From the NCBI GenBank assembly GCA_947477755.1, contig CANJVS010000003.1, positions 1 through 35,560 on the forward strand: a DNA stretch of 35,560 nt. The letters run 5' to 3'. The translations under genes and the position numbers were made by a program. Below the pieces are notes generated by a model, which was not told the DNA's origin, made no database searches, and was given only the letters and a program-made list of their open reading frames with translations. Positions 7,549 through 25,205 of the stretch are shown here, one piece after another. Source of the stretch: Verrucomicrobiaceae bacterium. Its GTDB lineage: Bacteria > Verrucomicrobiota > Verrucomicrobiia > Verrucomicrobiales > Verrucomicrobiaceae. How positions within the stretch are numbered: position 1 is the first letter of the stretch; the number at the start of each line of letters is the position of its first letter.

Positions 7549-9159
7549 ATGCATTCTGATTATTTTCAGCCCGAAAAACTCCTCGCCGTAGGACCCTCGG
7601 CGAAAGTGTATCGTGGCGTGGAAATTGCCACAGGTCGCAAGGTGCTGATTAAGGTCCTCCTCGCCGAACATGAAACCCCGTACCCGCTGGATCTCGAGAT
7701 GTTGCAGATGCTGGCTCCCTCTTTGATGCAGGTCCGGCACCCGCAGATTGCCGGATTAATCACACTGTTGCCGGCGGAAGATGAGTTTGTGCTGGTCTAT
7801 GAATTCATGCCGGGGATCAGCGGGCGGGCACTGCCACAAGTGAAAAAAATCACCGCCAGTGATGTTCGGGCACTGGCGGTACAGTTGATGCATGCGCTTC
7901 TGATGGGTGAACATCAACATCAGCCACATGGTGATCTTAAGCCGAGTAATTTGATCATTGCCAATCATCCCGGTGGCGGACTTTTCCTCCAGGTGCAGGA
8001 CTGGGGCCTCGCACTGGCCCGCCCACAATCTTCTCCCGAATCTCTCTGGTTCCGCTCACCAGAGCTGCATCGTGGCGCACCCATTTCCTCGCAGAGCGAT
8101 CTCTTCACTTCAGCGGCGAGCCTGTTTTTTCTAGCTACCGGTGCCGCACCAGCCCAGGGCAATACACCGGAGGAAATCCTGGCTGACTTGAGTACTTTTG
8201 ACCTGCGGGGCTCGCTCAATCTTATGCGCCCGGACATCGACCAGACTTTCGTCGACTGGCTGGCCTGGCTGCTCAATCCGGCACCGGAGCAGCGCCCACC
8301 ATCTGTGGCACATGCTCTGGATGCGTTAATGCGAACCATGCAAGCTGACTTTGTATATCAGCCGCAACCAGCTCCGGAAATGGCTCCAGGCTCAGCTACA
8401 GGCCCGCTGCTCCCTGGACCCGCCACACGCTCAATTCCTAGGCCGGTGGTTCCTCGCCATGCCATGCCGCGCCCGGCGACGCCTTCTGCCGCTTCACCCA
8501 CGACAGCACCACCATCAGATCGCAAAACAACCTCTGCGGCACCCAAAACCGCGATTGCTCCGAAAAAGAGCGGCCTGAACGGGAAGGTCATCCTCGCTAT
8601 TGTGCTGAACCTTCTCGCGCTTGTTGCCCTGCTTTGGTTCTTCCACCTCATTCCAGGAACGGGTGGCCCGAAAAAAATTGAATCAACGCCGGTCACTGCA
8701 CCCAAGGTGCCAAAACCCACCGCTTCTGTTGAAAGCAAAAGCCTCAGAGGGCGCTATGTGCGCGTTTCGATGCAGGGGAAGGGGATCATCAGTCTGGCGG
8801 AAATGCAGGTCTTTAGTGGTGCTCAGAATATTGCCAGTCAAGGCACCGCCACTCAAAGCAGCGTCCATTCGGACAGCACTGCTGATCGCGCCATCGATAA
8901 CAACACGGATGGAGACCCAAAGAGTGGCAGCGTGACCATTACGCACTTCAATGACAAGGACCCCCTCTGGCAACTCGACCTCGGACGGGAACTGCCTCTG
9001 GACAAAATTGTGATTTGGAACCGGACGGATGACGAAAAGCGCATTGATCAATTGAAAAACTTCACCGTCTCCGTGCTCAATGACCAGCAGGGTGTCGTGT
9101 GGGAAAAGAAAATCGATCAGGCTCCCAAGCCTAGTGTGGCGCTGGCACTCGCCAAATAA
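7549..9159 (+). CDS. Transmembrane Ser/Thr protein kinase-like protein with C-terminal F5/8 type C domain
   Basis: 536 residues. The kinase-like domain (about 1-262) has a degenerate glycine loop ([10 protein letters not shown]), ATP-anchoring Lys35 (VLIKVLL), a catalytic loop HGDLKPSN (Asp129, Asn retained; the usual Arg of HRD is Gly), DWG in place of DFG (Asp151) and an APE-like RSPELH. The catalytic residues are largely kept, so activity is possible. A Pro/Ala-rich juxtamembrane region (about 270-340) and one transmembrane helix (about 346-366) follow. The C-terminal domain (about 399-530) looks like F5/8 type C/discoidin ([50 protein letters not shown]), typically a carbohydrate-binding module. 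The likely topology is kinase inside and binding domain outside. The acyl-CoA synthetase gene follows after 64 bp. Confidence 0.85.
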   Translation: MHSDYFQPEKLLAVGPSAKVYRGVEIATGRKVLIKVLLAEHETPYPLDLEMLQMLAPSLMQVRHPQIAGLITLLPAEDEFVLVYEFMPGISGRALPQVKKITASDVRALAVQLMHALLMGEHQHQPHGDLKPSNLIIANHPGGGLFLQVQDWGLALARPQSSPESLWFRSPELHRGAPISSQSDLFTSAASLFFLATGAAPAQGNTPEEILADLSTFDLRGSLNLMRPDIDQTFVDWLAWLLNPAPEQRPPSVAHALDALMRTMQADFVYQPQPAPEMAPGSATGPLLPGPATRSIPRPVVPRHAMPRPATPSAASPTTAPPSDRKTTSAAPKTAIAPKKSGLNGKVILAIVLNLLALVALLWFFHLIPGTGGPKKIESTPVTAPKVPKPTASVESKSLRGRYVRVSMQGKGIISLAEMQVFSGAQNIASQGTATQSSVHSDSTADRAIDNNTDGDPKSGSVTITHFNDKDPLWQLDLGRELPLDKIVIWNRTDDEKRIDQLKNFTVSVLNDQQGVVWEKKIDQAPKPSVALALAK

Positions 9160-9223
9160 TTGCCGAGTGCGAAATCGCGAATCAGAAGTGGAGAGAACGG
9201 CCGTCCCATACGAGATCTCAGTT

Positions 9224-11359
9224 ATGTCCAGCCCCCCGCTTGCTGTTTGCACACTGCCCACCGGACCTTCGCAGTTGCAATCCTTGTTTGAGCCGCGTTC
9301 AGTCGCGCTCATTGGTGCCACTGAGCGCGCTGGCAGTGTGGGACGGGCGGTGATGGAGAATCTGCTCGCCTTTCCCGGCGAGGTTTTTCCCATCAATGCC
9401 AGGCATGACAGCGTGCTTGGATATCAGACCTGGGCCAGTTTGAAGGCGCTCGCCAAACCGGTCGATCTGGTGGTGATCGCCACACCTGCCGCGCAAGTGC
9501 CCGAAATCATCCGTGATTGTGTAGCCTGTGGCGTGAGGGCAGCCATCATCATCTCCGCCGGATTTAAAGAAACGGGTGCCGCCGGAGCGTCTCTCGAGTC
9601 GAGTGTATGTGAAGAAATACAACACCACGGACTGCGTTTGATCGGGCCTAATTGTCTGGGCCTCATGGTGCCGCACATCGGCCTCAACGCCACCTTTGCG
9701 ACGTCGATGGCAAGACCTGGCCGTGTGGCTTTCCTGAGTCAGAGCGGGGCGCTCTGCACCGCCATCCTGGACTGGAGCTTCCGCCAGTGCGTGGGTTTCA
9801 GCGCCTTTGTTTCCGTGGGTTCCATGCTGGACGTTGGATGGGGCGATCTCATCCGCCACTTTGGTGATGATCCACGCACCGAAAGCATTGTCATCTACAT
9901 GGAGTCGGTGGGTGATGCCCCAGCCTTCATGGAGGCCGCCCGACTGGTCGCGGGAAGGAAGCCCATCGTTGTCATTAAAGTGGGCCGGACTGCTGCCGCT
10001 GCGCGTGCTGCCGCTTCTCACACGGGAGCGATGACAGGCAGCGATGAAGTGCTTGATGCGGCTTTCGAGCGCGCTGGCGTGCTCAGGGTGAACAGTATCG
10101 AGGAGCTTTTTGACATGGCTGAGGTTTTGGCCAAACAATCTTTGCCGAAAGGACCGCGTCTTGCCATTGTCACCAATGCCGGAGGTCCCGGGGCGCTCGC
10201 CACAGACGCCCTCGTCAATCATGGCGGCAAACTTGCGGAGTTGGTTGAATCCACGTTGAACCGGCTTGATGAACAATTGCCCGCACACTGGAGCCATGCG
10301 AATCCTGTGGACGTTCTTGGTGATGCCAGCGCCATGCGCTATGCCGAAGCGTTCGTCGCTGTCGCTGCGGACGTTAACACGGATGGCCTGCTCGCAGTCC
10401 TCACTCCACAGGCCATGACTGAGCCCCTTGCCACAGCTCAGGCGCTGATCGAAGTGACAAAGACCACAGGAAAGCCTGTGCTTGCCAGTTGGATGGGAGG
10501 AGCCGCTGTGGACTCTGCACGCGAGGCGTTGAACATGGCCGGCGTGCCCACTTACGATTATCCCGATGAGGCTGCGCGTGCATTTCAGTTCATGTGGCAG
10601 AGGCACGAGCGCCTGCGCTGGCTTGAGAAAACAAATCAGCTCGCATGCGCTGAACGCCCGGTCATGGGGGCTGCGCGTGACATGATCGTCTCTCTGCAGA
10701 GGAGTGGCCGAACTTTACTCAATGAAATCGAGGCCAAAAGTGTTCTAGCCCTTGCAGGCATTCCTGTTTTAGAAACCCATCACGCAGGTTCTGAAAACGA
10801 AGCCGTCACGCTGGCCGCACGCCTCGGTTATCCCGTCGTTCTTAAATTGCAATCTCCCACCATCACACACAAAACAGATGTCGGTGGCGTGCATCTTGAT
10901 CTGAAGGATGAAGGCTCTGTGCGTGCCGCATGGCAAGGCATCCTGAGAGCCGTGCCATCTGCCGCATTTGATGGAGTCACGGTTCAGCGCATGATCCGAA
11001 AGCGGGGTGTCGAACTGATTTGTGGTTGTTCAATGGATCAACAATTCGGTCCTGTACTGCTTTTTGGCGCCGGAGGTGTCTGGGTGGAAATCCTGCAGGA
11101 TCGCGTGCTGATGCTGCCACCACTCTCACCTGAGCTCGCCTTAGACCGCATCCGTCAAACGCGGATCTATCACGCACTCAGGGGCACACGCAACCAAGCT
11201 CCCGCAAATATGGAAACCATTTGCGACGTGCTCGTAAAACTCGGTGATCTTGTGCTCGCCGCACCCGAGATTCTTGAGATCGACATCAATCCTCTGATTG
11301 CGACCGCCGATGGCGTGATTGCTCTCGATGCGCGCATCGTGTGCAACAGAGGATCATGA
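9224..11359 (+). CDS. ADP-forming acetyl/acyl-CoA synthetase, fused alpha-beta chain
   Basis: About 711 residues from the ATG at 9224; earlier in-frame starts overlap the kinase gene. Order: CoA-binding Rossmann domain (about 20-150; [18 protein letters not shown]), succinyl-CoA-ligase-like domains (about 155-450) with phospho-histidine motif SHTGAMTG (His about 266) and [10 protein letters not shown], and a C-terminal ATP-grasp domain (about 490-705; [21 protein letters not shown], ending EIDINPL). Enzymes of this family interconvert acyl-CoA + ADP + Pi with acid + ATP + CoA, in acetate or branched-chain acid metabolism. There is no GNAT domain, so it is not a PatZ/Pka-type lysine acetyltransferase. 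It may be co-transcribed with the kinase gene upstream. The substrate is unknown. Confidence 0.92.
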   Translation: MSSPPLAVCTLPTGPSQLQSLFEPRSVALIGATERAGSVGRAVMENLLAFPGEVFPINARHDSVLGYQTWASLKALAKPVDLVVIATPAAQVPEIIRDCVACGVRAAIIISAGFKETGAAGASLESSVCEEIQHHGLRLIGPNCLGLMVPHIGLNATFATSMARPGRVAFLSQSGALCTAILDWSFRQCVGFSAFVSVGSMLDVGWGDLIRHFGDDPRTESIVIYMESVGDAPAFMEAARLVAGRKPIVVIKVGRTAAAARAAASHTGAMTGSDEVLDAAFERAGVLRVNSIEELFDMAEVLAKQSLPKGPRLAIVTNAGGPGALATDALVNHGGKLAELVESTLNRLDEQLPAHWSHANPVDVLGDASAMRYAEAFVAVAADVNTDGLLAVLTPQAMTEPLATAQALIEVTKTTGKPVLASWMGGAAVDSAREALNMAGVPTYDYPDEAARAFQFMWQRHERLRWLEKTNQLACAERPVMGAARDMIVSLQRSGRTLLNEIEAKSVLALAGIPVLETHHAGSENEAVTLAARLGYPVVLKLQSPTITHKTDVGGVHLDLKDEGSVRAAWQGILRAVPSAAFDGVTVQRMIRKRGVELICGCSMDQQFGPVLLFGAGGVWVEILQDRVLMLPPLSPELALDRIRQTRIYHALRGTRNQAPANMETICDVLVKLGDLVLAAPEILEIDINPLIATADGVIALDARIVCNRGS

Positions 11360-11385
11360 TTGATTTCCTAGATGCTGCCCGCTGA

Positions 11386-13848
<2,463 letters not shown>

Positions 13849-13865
13849 AAGTAGGAGAGTGTGGG

Positions 13866-14648
13866 TTACCAAGTCACCCATTTTGGTAATTCGCGCGGTG
13901 CGATAACCAGGGTGATTTCGCCTTTTGGAGGCTTGGTTTGATAGTGCGAAAGCACGTTTCGGGCCGGGCCGCGTTGAAATTCTTCAAACTTCTTTGTCAA
14001 CTCCCGGGCCACGACGACACGATGTTCAGGGGCGTGAGTTGAGAGCATTTCAAGAGTGTCGACGATGCGGTAAGGACTCTCAAAATAAACGCTGGTGCTG
14101 TCGCGCTGGAGAGCACTGATGAGTTCCTTTTCCCGTTGGCCTTTTTTATGTGGGAGGAAGCCGCCAAAATAGAACGGTGTCGTGGGCAGACCAGAAGCTG
14201 CGAGGGCCGTAAGAACGGCACTGGGACCAGGGATGCCTTCGACCCGCAGTCCGGCAGCAATCACGCTCTGGACGAGTCTTTGTCCCGGGTCCGAAACAGT
14301 GGGCATCCCCGCATCTGAAATGAGTGCGATACTGCCACCCTGCTGGATGTGGGCGATGAGTTCCGGGATCCTGCGTGCTTCGTTATGCTCGTTGAGGCTG
14401 ATAAGCCGACTACGTATGCCGTGGTGGGATAGCAGACGCCCGGAATGCCTTGTGTCCTCACAGGCGATGGCCCCAACACATTTTAAGATATCGAGGGCCC
14501 GCAGCGTGATGTCTGCCAGATTACCGATCGGGGTGGCGACAAGGTACAGGGCGGATTGAATTCCACTCTGTGGTGCCTCCAGACTAAGCTGGGATTCCTC
14601 CATCTCCGGAGGGGACTCAATGCTGGGCGTCTCAGATTCAGCCTCCAT
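13866..14648 (-). CDS. rsmI: 16S rRNA (cytidine(1402)-2'-O)-methyltransferase
   Basis: About 260 residues. It methylates C1402 of 16S rRNA at the ribose, helping P-site fidelity. Family signatures are [79 protein letters not shown] and FESPYRI. An extra acidic tail of about 28 residues precedes the domain. The ATG at 14648 shares one base with the TGA of the LptE-like gene (TGATG) and has GAGGG upstream, which indicates translational coupling. A GTG at 14651 is an alternative. Confidence 0.95.
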   Translation of the reverse strand: MEAESETPSIESPPEMEESQLSLEAPQSGIQSALYLVATPIGNLADITLRALDILKCVGAIACEDTRHSGRLLSHHGIRSRLISLNEHNEARRIPELIAHIQQGGSIALISDAGMPTVSDPGQRLVQSVIAAGLRVEGIPGPSAVLTALAASGLPTTPFYFGGFLPHKKGQREKELISALQRDSTSVYFESPYRIVDTLEMLSTHAPEHRVVVARELTKKFEEFQRGPARNVLSHYQTKPPKGEITLVIAPRELPKWVTW

Positions 14649-15160
14649 CACCAGCCCTCGGAGATCTCCACGGCGAGATTGGCTGCGAGTCTCTGAGCAG
14701 CATCGTCGAGAGCCTGTGCTTCAGAGTTCTGAACGTTGGTGTCGAGAATCACATAGGAGTTGGCACTGGCATTTCCAGAGTGAATGGCCATCCCGTTAGC
14801 CGTATCACGGATGACAAACCCACAGGTGAGACGCATCTGAAGTTGCGAGGTTCTCAGGACGTTGCCGCGAGTGGAGCGGAATTGGCTGCGATCAATGCGA
14901 TTGATTGAACCCTCCAGCACTGCATCAGCTTGATCTTTTGGAACAATCTGGTAGGAGCCATCAATCTGGATCTGCTTGATGAGGGCATTGGTCACCACTG
15001 AGGCGAGCCGAGGTTCAAGCGTCAGATTTTCAAAAGTGGGCACAGCAAGCTTTGTGACGCCGGCGAGGTGTTTGGGCTTTTGCCCGCCTAGATGATAACC
15101 CGCGCAACCGGTGAGCAGGAGGCAGAGGTTGAGGGCAAGCAGCGTGAATCGTGTCGTCAT
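14648..15160 (-). CDS. lptE: LptE-like outer-membrane LPS-assembly lipoprotein
   Basis: 170 residues. A lipoprotein signal peptide ends in the lipobox LLTGC (Cys about 19), followed by GYHLGG, the usual GYxLxG start of mature LptE. The pattern VTKLAVPTFENLTLEPRLASVVTNALIKQIQ and the later VLEGSINRIDRSQF fit the LptE/secretin-like small fold of the family. LptE plugs the LptD barrel that inserts LPS into the outer membrane, so this suggests a diderm envelope with LPS-type glycolipid. The upstream neighbour is a TPR envelope protein (51 bp); the downstream rsmI start overlaps its stop. lptD is not in the window. Moderately sure of the family, since LptE is divergent. Confidence 0.8.
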   Translation of the reverse strand: MTTRFTLLALNLCLLLTGCAGYHLGGQKPKHLAGVTKLAVPTFENLTLEPRLASVVTNALIKQIQIDGSYQIVPKDQADAVLEGSINRIDRSQFRSTRGNVLRTSQLQMRLTCGFVIRDTANGMAIHSGNASANSYVILDTNVQNSEAQALDDAAQRLAANLAVEISEGW

Positions 15161-15211
15161 CCTGGGCGTGGTGGTATTGAGGGGTGTGCAGCGAAGAAAG
15201 GGATGCTTGAA

Positions 15212-16525
15212 TCAGGGAGCTGGTGTGGTCGGCTTGGGCGGTACAGGCAGCAGCCCGGGCGGTTGGGGCGGGATGGCGGGGACGGGTAAAAGGGCAGGCT
15301 TCTCTTCCGGCACAGGCGGTAAAAGCGTGCCAGCTCCAGGAGCCATGTTGCCAAGTTTGGTTGGAAGTTCTGGCTCTTTTAAAGGGATGGGCATGAAATT
15401 ATCATTGCCTGTGCGCATGCCAGGTTTTTGGCCAAGCCGGGCGAGTTCAGGTGCCAGTGGGCCAACGTAGTCCTCACGACCTTTCAAGTTGCGGGCACCC
15501 GATACGGTGTAGTCCTGATCAGGTTGACCGGTCTTTGCTTCTGCCACGGCTTCAGGGTCGGCAGCGGCAAGTTCGGCGAGGAGGGTGCGGGCCTCAGCAG
15601 ACGCCTCAGGTGAACCATACTTGAGGGCTTCATTAAAGTAGATTGCAGCCGCCTTTGATTTGCCAATGCGCTTGTAAAACTTGCCAACGGTTAGCGACTG
15701 ACCTGCCTCCACGGCATTGATTTGATGGAGTCCCTGTTCAGCTTCTGTTGCACGTTCACCTTTGGGATTGGTGGTCATGTAGGTCGTCAGGGCATCGCGA
15801 GCGGCAATGATGTTCGACTTATCCTCACTACGGCTGGCTGCCACGCTGCTGACGGAACCAATGCGAAACTGAGCTTCCTTGGCTTGTTTGGTATTCGGGT
15901 AATTGTCCACCACGGTCTGGTAAGCACGGACAGCCTGATCTTTCTCACCGATGTCCTGGAAAATCTCACCAATGCTGAACTGTGAGAGCGGAGCCAGTTT
16001 GCCGAACGGGGCATTAGCAATGATTTTTTTATACATTGCAACGACTTCCTCTCCTCCCATTTTCACTTTGAGGAGAATCAAGCTGCGCTCCCTTTTGCCA
16101 CTCTTGGCGATCTCAGCGATTTCATACTGCTGCTGGATGGCATCTTCAAAGCGGGCGCTTGAGTGATATTGGTCAATGAAGGATTGGAACGCATCAAACG
16201 AGGTTTGCAAAGTGCTGTCCTGACGAACAAGGAAGGCGTTGGCGTAGGATGCTTCGGAAGCGGCGACGGTGAAGGGGTAAAGTTTAACGATCTGTTGGTA
16301 GATGCTGCGGGCCTTGCCGGCGCGGCCTTCGGTTTGAGCCTCCCGAGCCTGAGCCAGGAGGGCCGTTGCTTGGGTTTCCTGGATTTGGCGCTCGGCAGCG
16401 GCTGGAGCCTGCTTTTCTTTCTTTTCAAACAATCCAAGAAAGGCTGACGAAGGGGTGGTCAGGGCACAAAAAGAAGCCACCGCGAGGGCAAAAACTGGCA
16501 GGCGTGTGAGGGTGAGGGCTCTCAT
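15212..16525 (-). CDS. Exported TPR protein (BamD/YbgF-like) with proline-rich tail
   Basis: About 437 residues from the ATG at 16525, which opens a Sec signal peptide (ending PSSA-F); a longer in-frame start at 16606 would bury it. At least four TPR-like helical pairs follow, including IYQQIVKLYPFTVAASEASY, QSFIDQYHSSARFEDAIQ, AYQTVVDNYPNTKQAKEAQF and IYFNEALKYGSPEASAEA. This is the repeat style of BamD and YbgF/CpoB, which act in outer-membrane assembly and cell-envelope constriction. Unlike BamD it lacks a convincing lipobox. The last ~100 residues are rich in Pro, Gly and Leu (PAIPPQPPGLLPVPPKP), probably disordered. Role inferred from fold and from lptE next door. Confidence 0.82.
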   Translation of the reverse strand: MRALTLTRLPVFALAVASFCALTTPSSAFLGLFEKKEKQAPAAAERQIQETQATALLAQAREAQTEGRAGKARSIYQQIVKLYPFTVAASEASYANAFLVRQDSTLQTSFDAFQSFIDQYHSSARFEDAIQQQYEIAEIAKSGKRERSLILLKVKMGGEEVVAMYKKIIANAPFGKLAPLSQFSIGEIFQDIGEKDQAVRAYQTVVDNYPNTKQAKEAQFRIGSVSSVAASRSEDKSNIIAARDALTTYMTTNPKGERATEAEQGLHQINAVEAGQSLTVGKFYKRIGKSKAAAIYFNEALKYGSPEASAEARTLLAELAAADPEAVAEAKTGQPDQDYTVSGARNLKGREDYVGPLAPELARLGQKPGMRTGNDNFMPIPLKEPELPTKLGNMAPGAGTLLPPVPEEKPALLPVPAIPPQPPGLLPVPPKPTTPAP

Positions 16526-16602
16526 CGGGAGGGGGATACTAAAGGCGTGTGAAAGACGCGTCAAGTTGGCAGAACCGGCGGTGCAAATTTCGATGGAGGA
16601 GT

Positions 16603-17088
16603 TCAAATCTCCTCGTTCCCCGCACCTTCTGCTCCGTGCCCCTCCTCAGCCATGCGTTGGATGATGCCGCTTAGATACTCGATATAACCATGCACATCCA
16701 GGCTGTCTGCCTCCGGTTGACCCTGCACAGCGTAGAGCCAACCAACTTCGTAGGGGTCAGTGCGCACGACGCAGGCATCCTGTTTCAGGTAGGGGTTTCC
16801 TTCCACAAAGGTGCCATTCATGACGCAATAAACGTCAGACGCGGCCTTGAAACCCTCCACCCAGCCGACGTTTTTGCCGGGCTCCACGGTATCGCCGATC
16901 TTCATCTGCCATTCGCAGTCCACGAGTTCGCCGAGCATTCGGGTGGCAAATTTGGTGAAGCCTACCCGCCAGACATCTTCACCCCCCTCCACCCTGGCCA
17001 TCCAGTAGTGCGAGCGCGAGTAGCGGTAAGTCTCCGGGAAGCGGGCGGAAAAGCGGGCGTGCTTGAAGCGAACAGTCGGTAGCGGCAT
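16603..17088 (-). CDS. GcvH-like lipoyl-domain protein
   Basis: About 161 residues from the ATG at 17088 (a start at 17133 would overlap the upstream gene). It matches the glycine cleavage H-protein fold: SHYWMARVEGGEDVWRVGF, FATRMLGELVDCEW, KIGDTVEPGKNVGWVEGFKAASDVYCVMNG, with the Lys of GFKAASD in the position that carries lipoate, then DPYEVGWLY. H protein shuttles the aminomethyl group between GcvP, GcvT and Lpd. No gcvT, gcvP, lpd or lipoate ligase gene lies nearby; the neighbours are envelope genes. The usual ESVKA is EGFKA, and the N- and C-termini are longer than in GcvH. It may be a true but dispersed GcvH or a specialised lipoyl carrier. Confidence 0.8.
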   Translation of the reverse strand: MPLPTVRFKHARFSARFPETYRYSRSHYWMARVEGGEDVWRVGFTKFATRMLGELVDCEWQMKIGDTVEPGKNVGWVEGFKAASDVYCVMNGTFVEGNPYLKQDACVVRTDPYEVGWLYAVQGQPEADSLDVHGYIEYLSGIIQRMAEEGHGAEGAGNEEI

Positions 17089-17114
17089 GAGGGCAGGGGA
17101 TCTGGATCTGGCCG

Positions 17115-18314
17115 TTATTTGGCATCGAGGCACACCACATGTCCTGGCGTGTTGCGTAGATATAGCTGACCATTCGCAAGCACTGGAGCACTCCAGCAGC
17201 GCCCGCTCAAAACCTGGGCACGGCTGAGTTCATCAAACTTTGCTGGACTGGCTTTTGCGATTACGAGTTCGCCTTTTTCGGTGAGAATGATCAAACGCCC
17301 ATCTGCCGCCATGAGCGATCCGAAGCCCACGGATTTCTCAGCCCATAATTCCTTGCCATCATTGAGACGAACGCACTTGAGTGAACAACGGCTGTTTTGA
17401 TCACCATCGATACCGTAAAGATGGCCATCGATGAGCACGCTCGAATTGAATTGGTTTTTAAGCACCTTGCTTTCCCAAACCTTCTCGGGTTGGCTGGAGC
17501 TGAGTTTTAGCAGGGTGCATCCCTTGTTGTAACCGCTGGAGATGAAAAGTTGGTCGCCACTGAGGATCGGGTCGGCAGCGTTCACCCCATAACGAGTGTT
17601 CCATTTGTAAGACCACACAGGCGTGCCGCTCGCCACTTCAACGGCCACAAAAATCTCGCCAGAGCCAATCACCGCCAGCTTTTTACCATCACGAGTCATC
17701 GGGTAGGGCGTCGAATAGCCGGCATTGCTGGTATCACTCTTCCAGATGATTTTACCCGTGGCCTTGTCCACTGCCATGCCTGCCTTGCCGACATTTAATA
17801 TGAGCAACTTTCCCTGCACCAAAGGGGCCCCGGCGTAGCCCCAGTCGGGAATGTTGGAGTCCGTTTCCTTCTGTACATTTTTTTCCCAAATGACCTTTCC
17901 CGTGGCTGACTCGAAACAAAGGAGATCACCCCAGCGGCTGAGTTGATACACCTTGTCGCCGTCGAGGGTCGGTGTGGCTGAGGTGCCGCCTTCGTAGTAT
18001 TTGTCGCCCAGATCCGCCTCATATTCGTGTTTCCAAAGCACCTTGCCGGTTTTGGCATCCAGACAGAAAACGCCGTCCTTTCCTTCAGCGTGCCCGGTGG
18101 TGAAGGCGCGTCCATCAGCCACCACAAAGGAGGAAAATCCAAGTCCGACCTCGGCTTCCCAAAGTATTTTAGGCTCGCCTGTCAGCTTCCATTCCTTTTC
18201 CAGCGAAAGCCCATCCCGTGTGGGACCACGCCAGATTGGCCAGTCCGCAGCTGTGCTGAGCGATGTCGTCAGCGCCAGTGATGCCAGGCAGGAACGTTGG
18301 AAAAATGTTTTCAT
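17115..18314 (-). CDS. Secreted PQQ-type beta-propeller protein (BamB-like fold)
   Basis: About 399 residues from the ATG at 18314, giving a signal peptide (MKTFFQRSCLASLALTT, cleavage near STAA). The mature part starts DWPIWRGP, the common opening of this family in Planctomycetes and Verrucomicrobia. PQQ-like blades repeat as VFCLDAKTGKVLWKHE, LLCFESATGKVIWEKN, MAVDKATGKIIWKSD, FVAVEVASGTPVWSYK and CVRLNDGKELWAEK. Nothing shows a bound PQQ or a dehydrogenase, so it is a structural or binding propeller like BamB rather than an enzyme. It heads the minus-strand run that continues into the GcvH-like gene (26-bp gap) and faces the divergent uvrA. Confidence 0.87.
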   Translation of the reverse strand: MKTFFQRSCLASLALTTSLSTAADWPIWRGPTRDGLSLEKEWKLTGEPKILWEAEVGLGFSSFVVADGRAFTTGHAEGKDGVFCLDAKTGKVLWKHEYEADLGDKYYEGGTSATPTLDGDKVYQLSRWGDLLCFESATGKVIWEKNVQKETDSNIPDWGYAGAPLVQGKLLILNVGKAGMAVDKATGKIIWKSDTSNAGYSTPYPMTRDGKKLAVIGSGEIFVAVEVASGTPVWSYKWNTRYGVNAADPILSGDQLFISSGYNKGCTLLKLSSSQPEKVWESKVLKNQFNSSVLIDGHLYGIDGDQNSRCSLKCVRLNDGKELWAEKSVGFGSLMAADGRLIILTEKGELVIAKASPAKFDELSRAQVLSGRCWSAPVLANGQLYLRNTPGHVVCLDAK

Positions 18315-18446
18315 GCGCCCTGAAATACGCGCCTGCGGGCAGAAATCGCAACTGTCCATTTACAAACCAGTCATGAGGAATGTGATCCAGCGAGATGCAG
18401 CCACTGCTTGCAGGTGACGTTCTCAGCTTCTACCTACCCGGTCTCC

Positions 18447-24206
<5,760 letters not shown>

Positions 24207-24229
24207 GCCGGAGGCTTGCCCAAAGTCTG

Positions 24230-24517
24230 CTACTTTGCCGACATCAGATACCCCAGCACCATGACGCCCAGCAGAACAGCGGCGACGATGCGCCAGAACA
24301 ATCGACGATCCATTGATGCTGCAGGGCGCCCGAATTCTCGATTGATGAAATCGTCATAGTCGAAGTCTTCGTCGGGCAGATCGAGTCCGTCGTAAATGTT
24401 GGTGTCGGATTTCCATCCTGATTTTGCGCAGGCCCCACAATCATCGCAGGCAGCGCTTCCGCGTGTAACCCACTCGCCACAGGCAGGGCATTGGCCGGGT
24501 GGTTTAAACGCGGCCAT
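24230..24517 (-). CDS. Small zinc-ribbon, C-terminally anchored membrane protein
   Basis: 95 residues. The N-terminus holds a Cys4 zinc ribbon (CPACGEW ... CDDCGAC). An acidic linker (DEDFDYDDF) leads to a single transmembrane helix at the very C-terminus (about 73-92), so the zinc ribbon faces the cytoplasm as in tail-anchored proteins. The start is 5 bp after the sufT stop, so the two are co-transcribed. Its function is unknown; I do not recognise a named family. Confidence 0.75.
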   Translation of the reverse strand: MAAFKPPGQCPACGEWVTRGSAACDDCGACAKSGWKSDTNIYDGLDLPDEDFDYDDFINREFGRPAASMDRRLFWRIVAAVLLGVMVLGYLMSAK

Positions 24518-24522
24518 GGCGG

Positions 24523-25080
24523 TCAGATCATGCCGAGTTTCATCTTACCCTCGACGGAGATCATGCCCTGATTCCAGGCTGGCTCCCAGACAAGTTCGAC
24601 AGCGGCATCATCCATTTCCTCGATGGTCATGATCCGGCTTTGAGCATCGGCTGCAATGGTGGGTCCCATGCCGCAACCCGGGGCGGTCAGGGTCATTTTC
24701 ACCACCGCGCGGCTTTTTCCATCCTCTGTCTGCTCGATTGAGCAATCATACACGAGTCCGAGATCGACGATGTTCACGGGGATCTCGGGGTCGTAAACAT
24801 TCTTGAGCTGATTCCAAACCTGAGCTTCCAGGTCACTGGCTTCATCCGGGATGTTGGATGAAGTGCTTTCCTGTTCTTTTTTGCTGGCTTCGGGATCTAT
24901 GCCGAGTGCATCGATATCCTTGGCGCTGATGCGAGCGAGTCCGAAATCCGTGGCCACCGTGTAGGTGCCGCCGAGTGACTGGGTGATGATGACCTTCAGG
25001 CCAAGTGGCAGCTTGATCGCGTCGCCACTGGGGATTTGGACGGCTTCGACTTCGCGCTTGAGTTCGATGGAGGAATGCAT
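24523..25080 (-). CDS. sufT: Putative Fe-S cluster assembly/maturation protein SufT (MIP18/DUF59 family)
   Basis: 185 residues. The C-terminal MIP18-like domain (about 85-180) shows NVYDPEIPVNIVDLGLVYD and the Cys motif LTAPGCGMG, the hallmarks of SufT and related maturation factors that help load Fe-S clusters onto target proteins. The N-terminal ~80 residues (GDAIKLPLGLKVIITQSLGGTYTVAT) match the extra domain seen in the long SufT form. No sufBCDSU genes are near. It is translationally close to the zinc-ribbon protein downstream (5 bp). Confidence 0.9.
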   Translation of the reverse strand: MHSSIELKREVEAVQIPSGDAIKLPLGLKVIITQSLGGTYTVATDFGLARISAKDIDALGIDPEASKKEQESTSSNIPDEASDLEAQVWNQLKNVYDPEIPVNIVDLGLVYDCSIEQTEDGKSRAVVKMTLTAPGCGMGPTIAADAQSRIMTIEEMDDAAVELVWEPAWNQGMISVEGKMKLGMI

Positions 25081-25205
25081 GTGGGGGGAGGGGAAATGAG
25101 GGAAGATCTGGAAGCTGAGTGGGACGCGAGGATGGAGTCCCGAACCACGGTGTCAACCCTCCCGTGCTTATTGCTGAAACGACTCCGCAATGTTGAAGCC
25201 GATCG

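Noticed and set aside
9160-9223. CGAATC/GAAATC-type repeat remnant between the kinase and acyl-CoA synthetase genes
   Set aside because: Only about two loose units are present, too few and too imperfect to call a repeat element.
9299-10606. A 435-codon open frame on the minus strand inside the acyl-CoA synthetase gene
   Set aside because: It is antisense to a clear enzyme with all motifs; its composition (His/Arg/Gly-rich, no domain) is typical of a shadow frame in GC-rich DNA.
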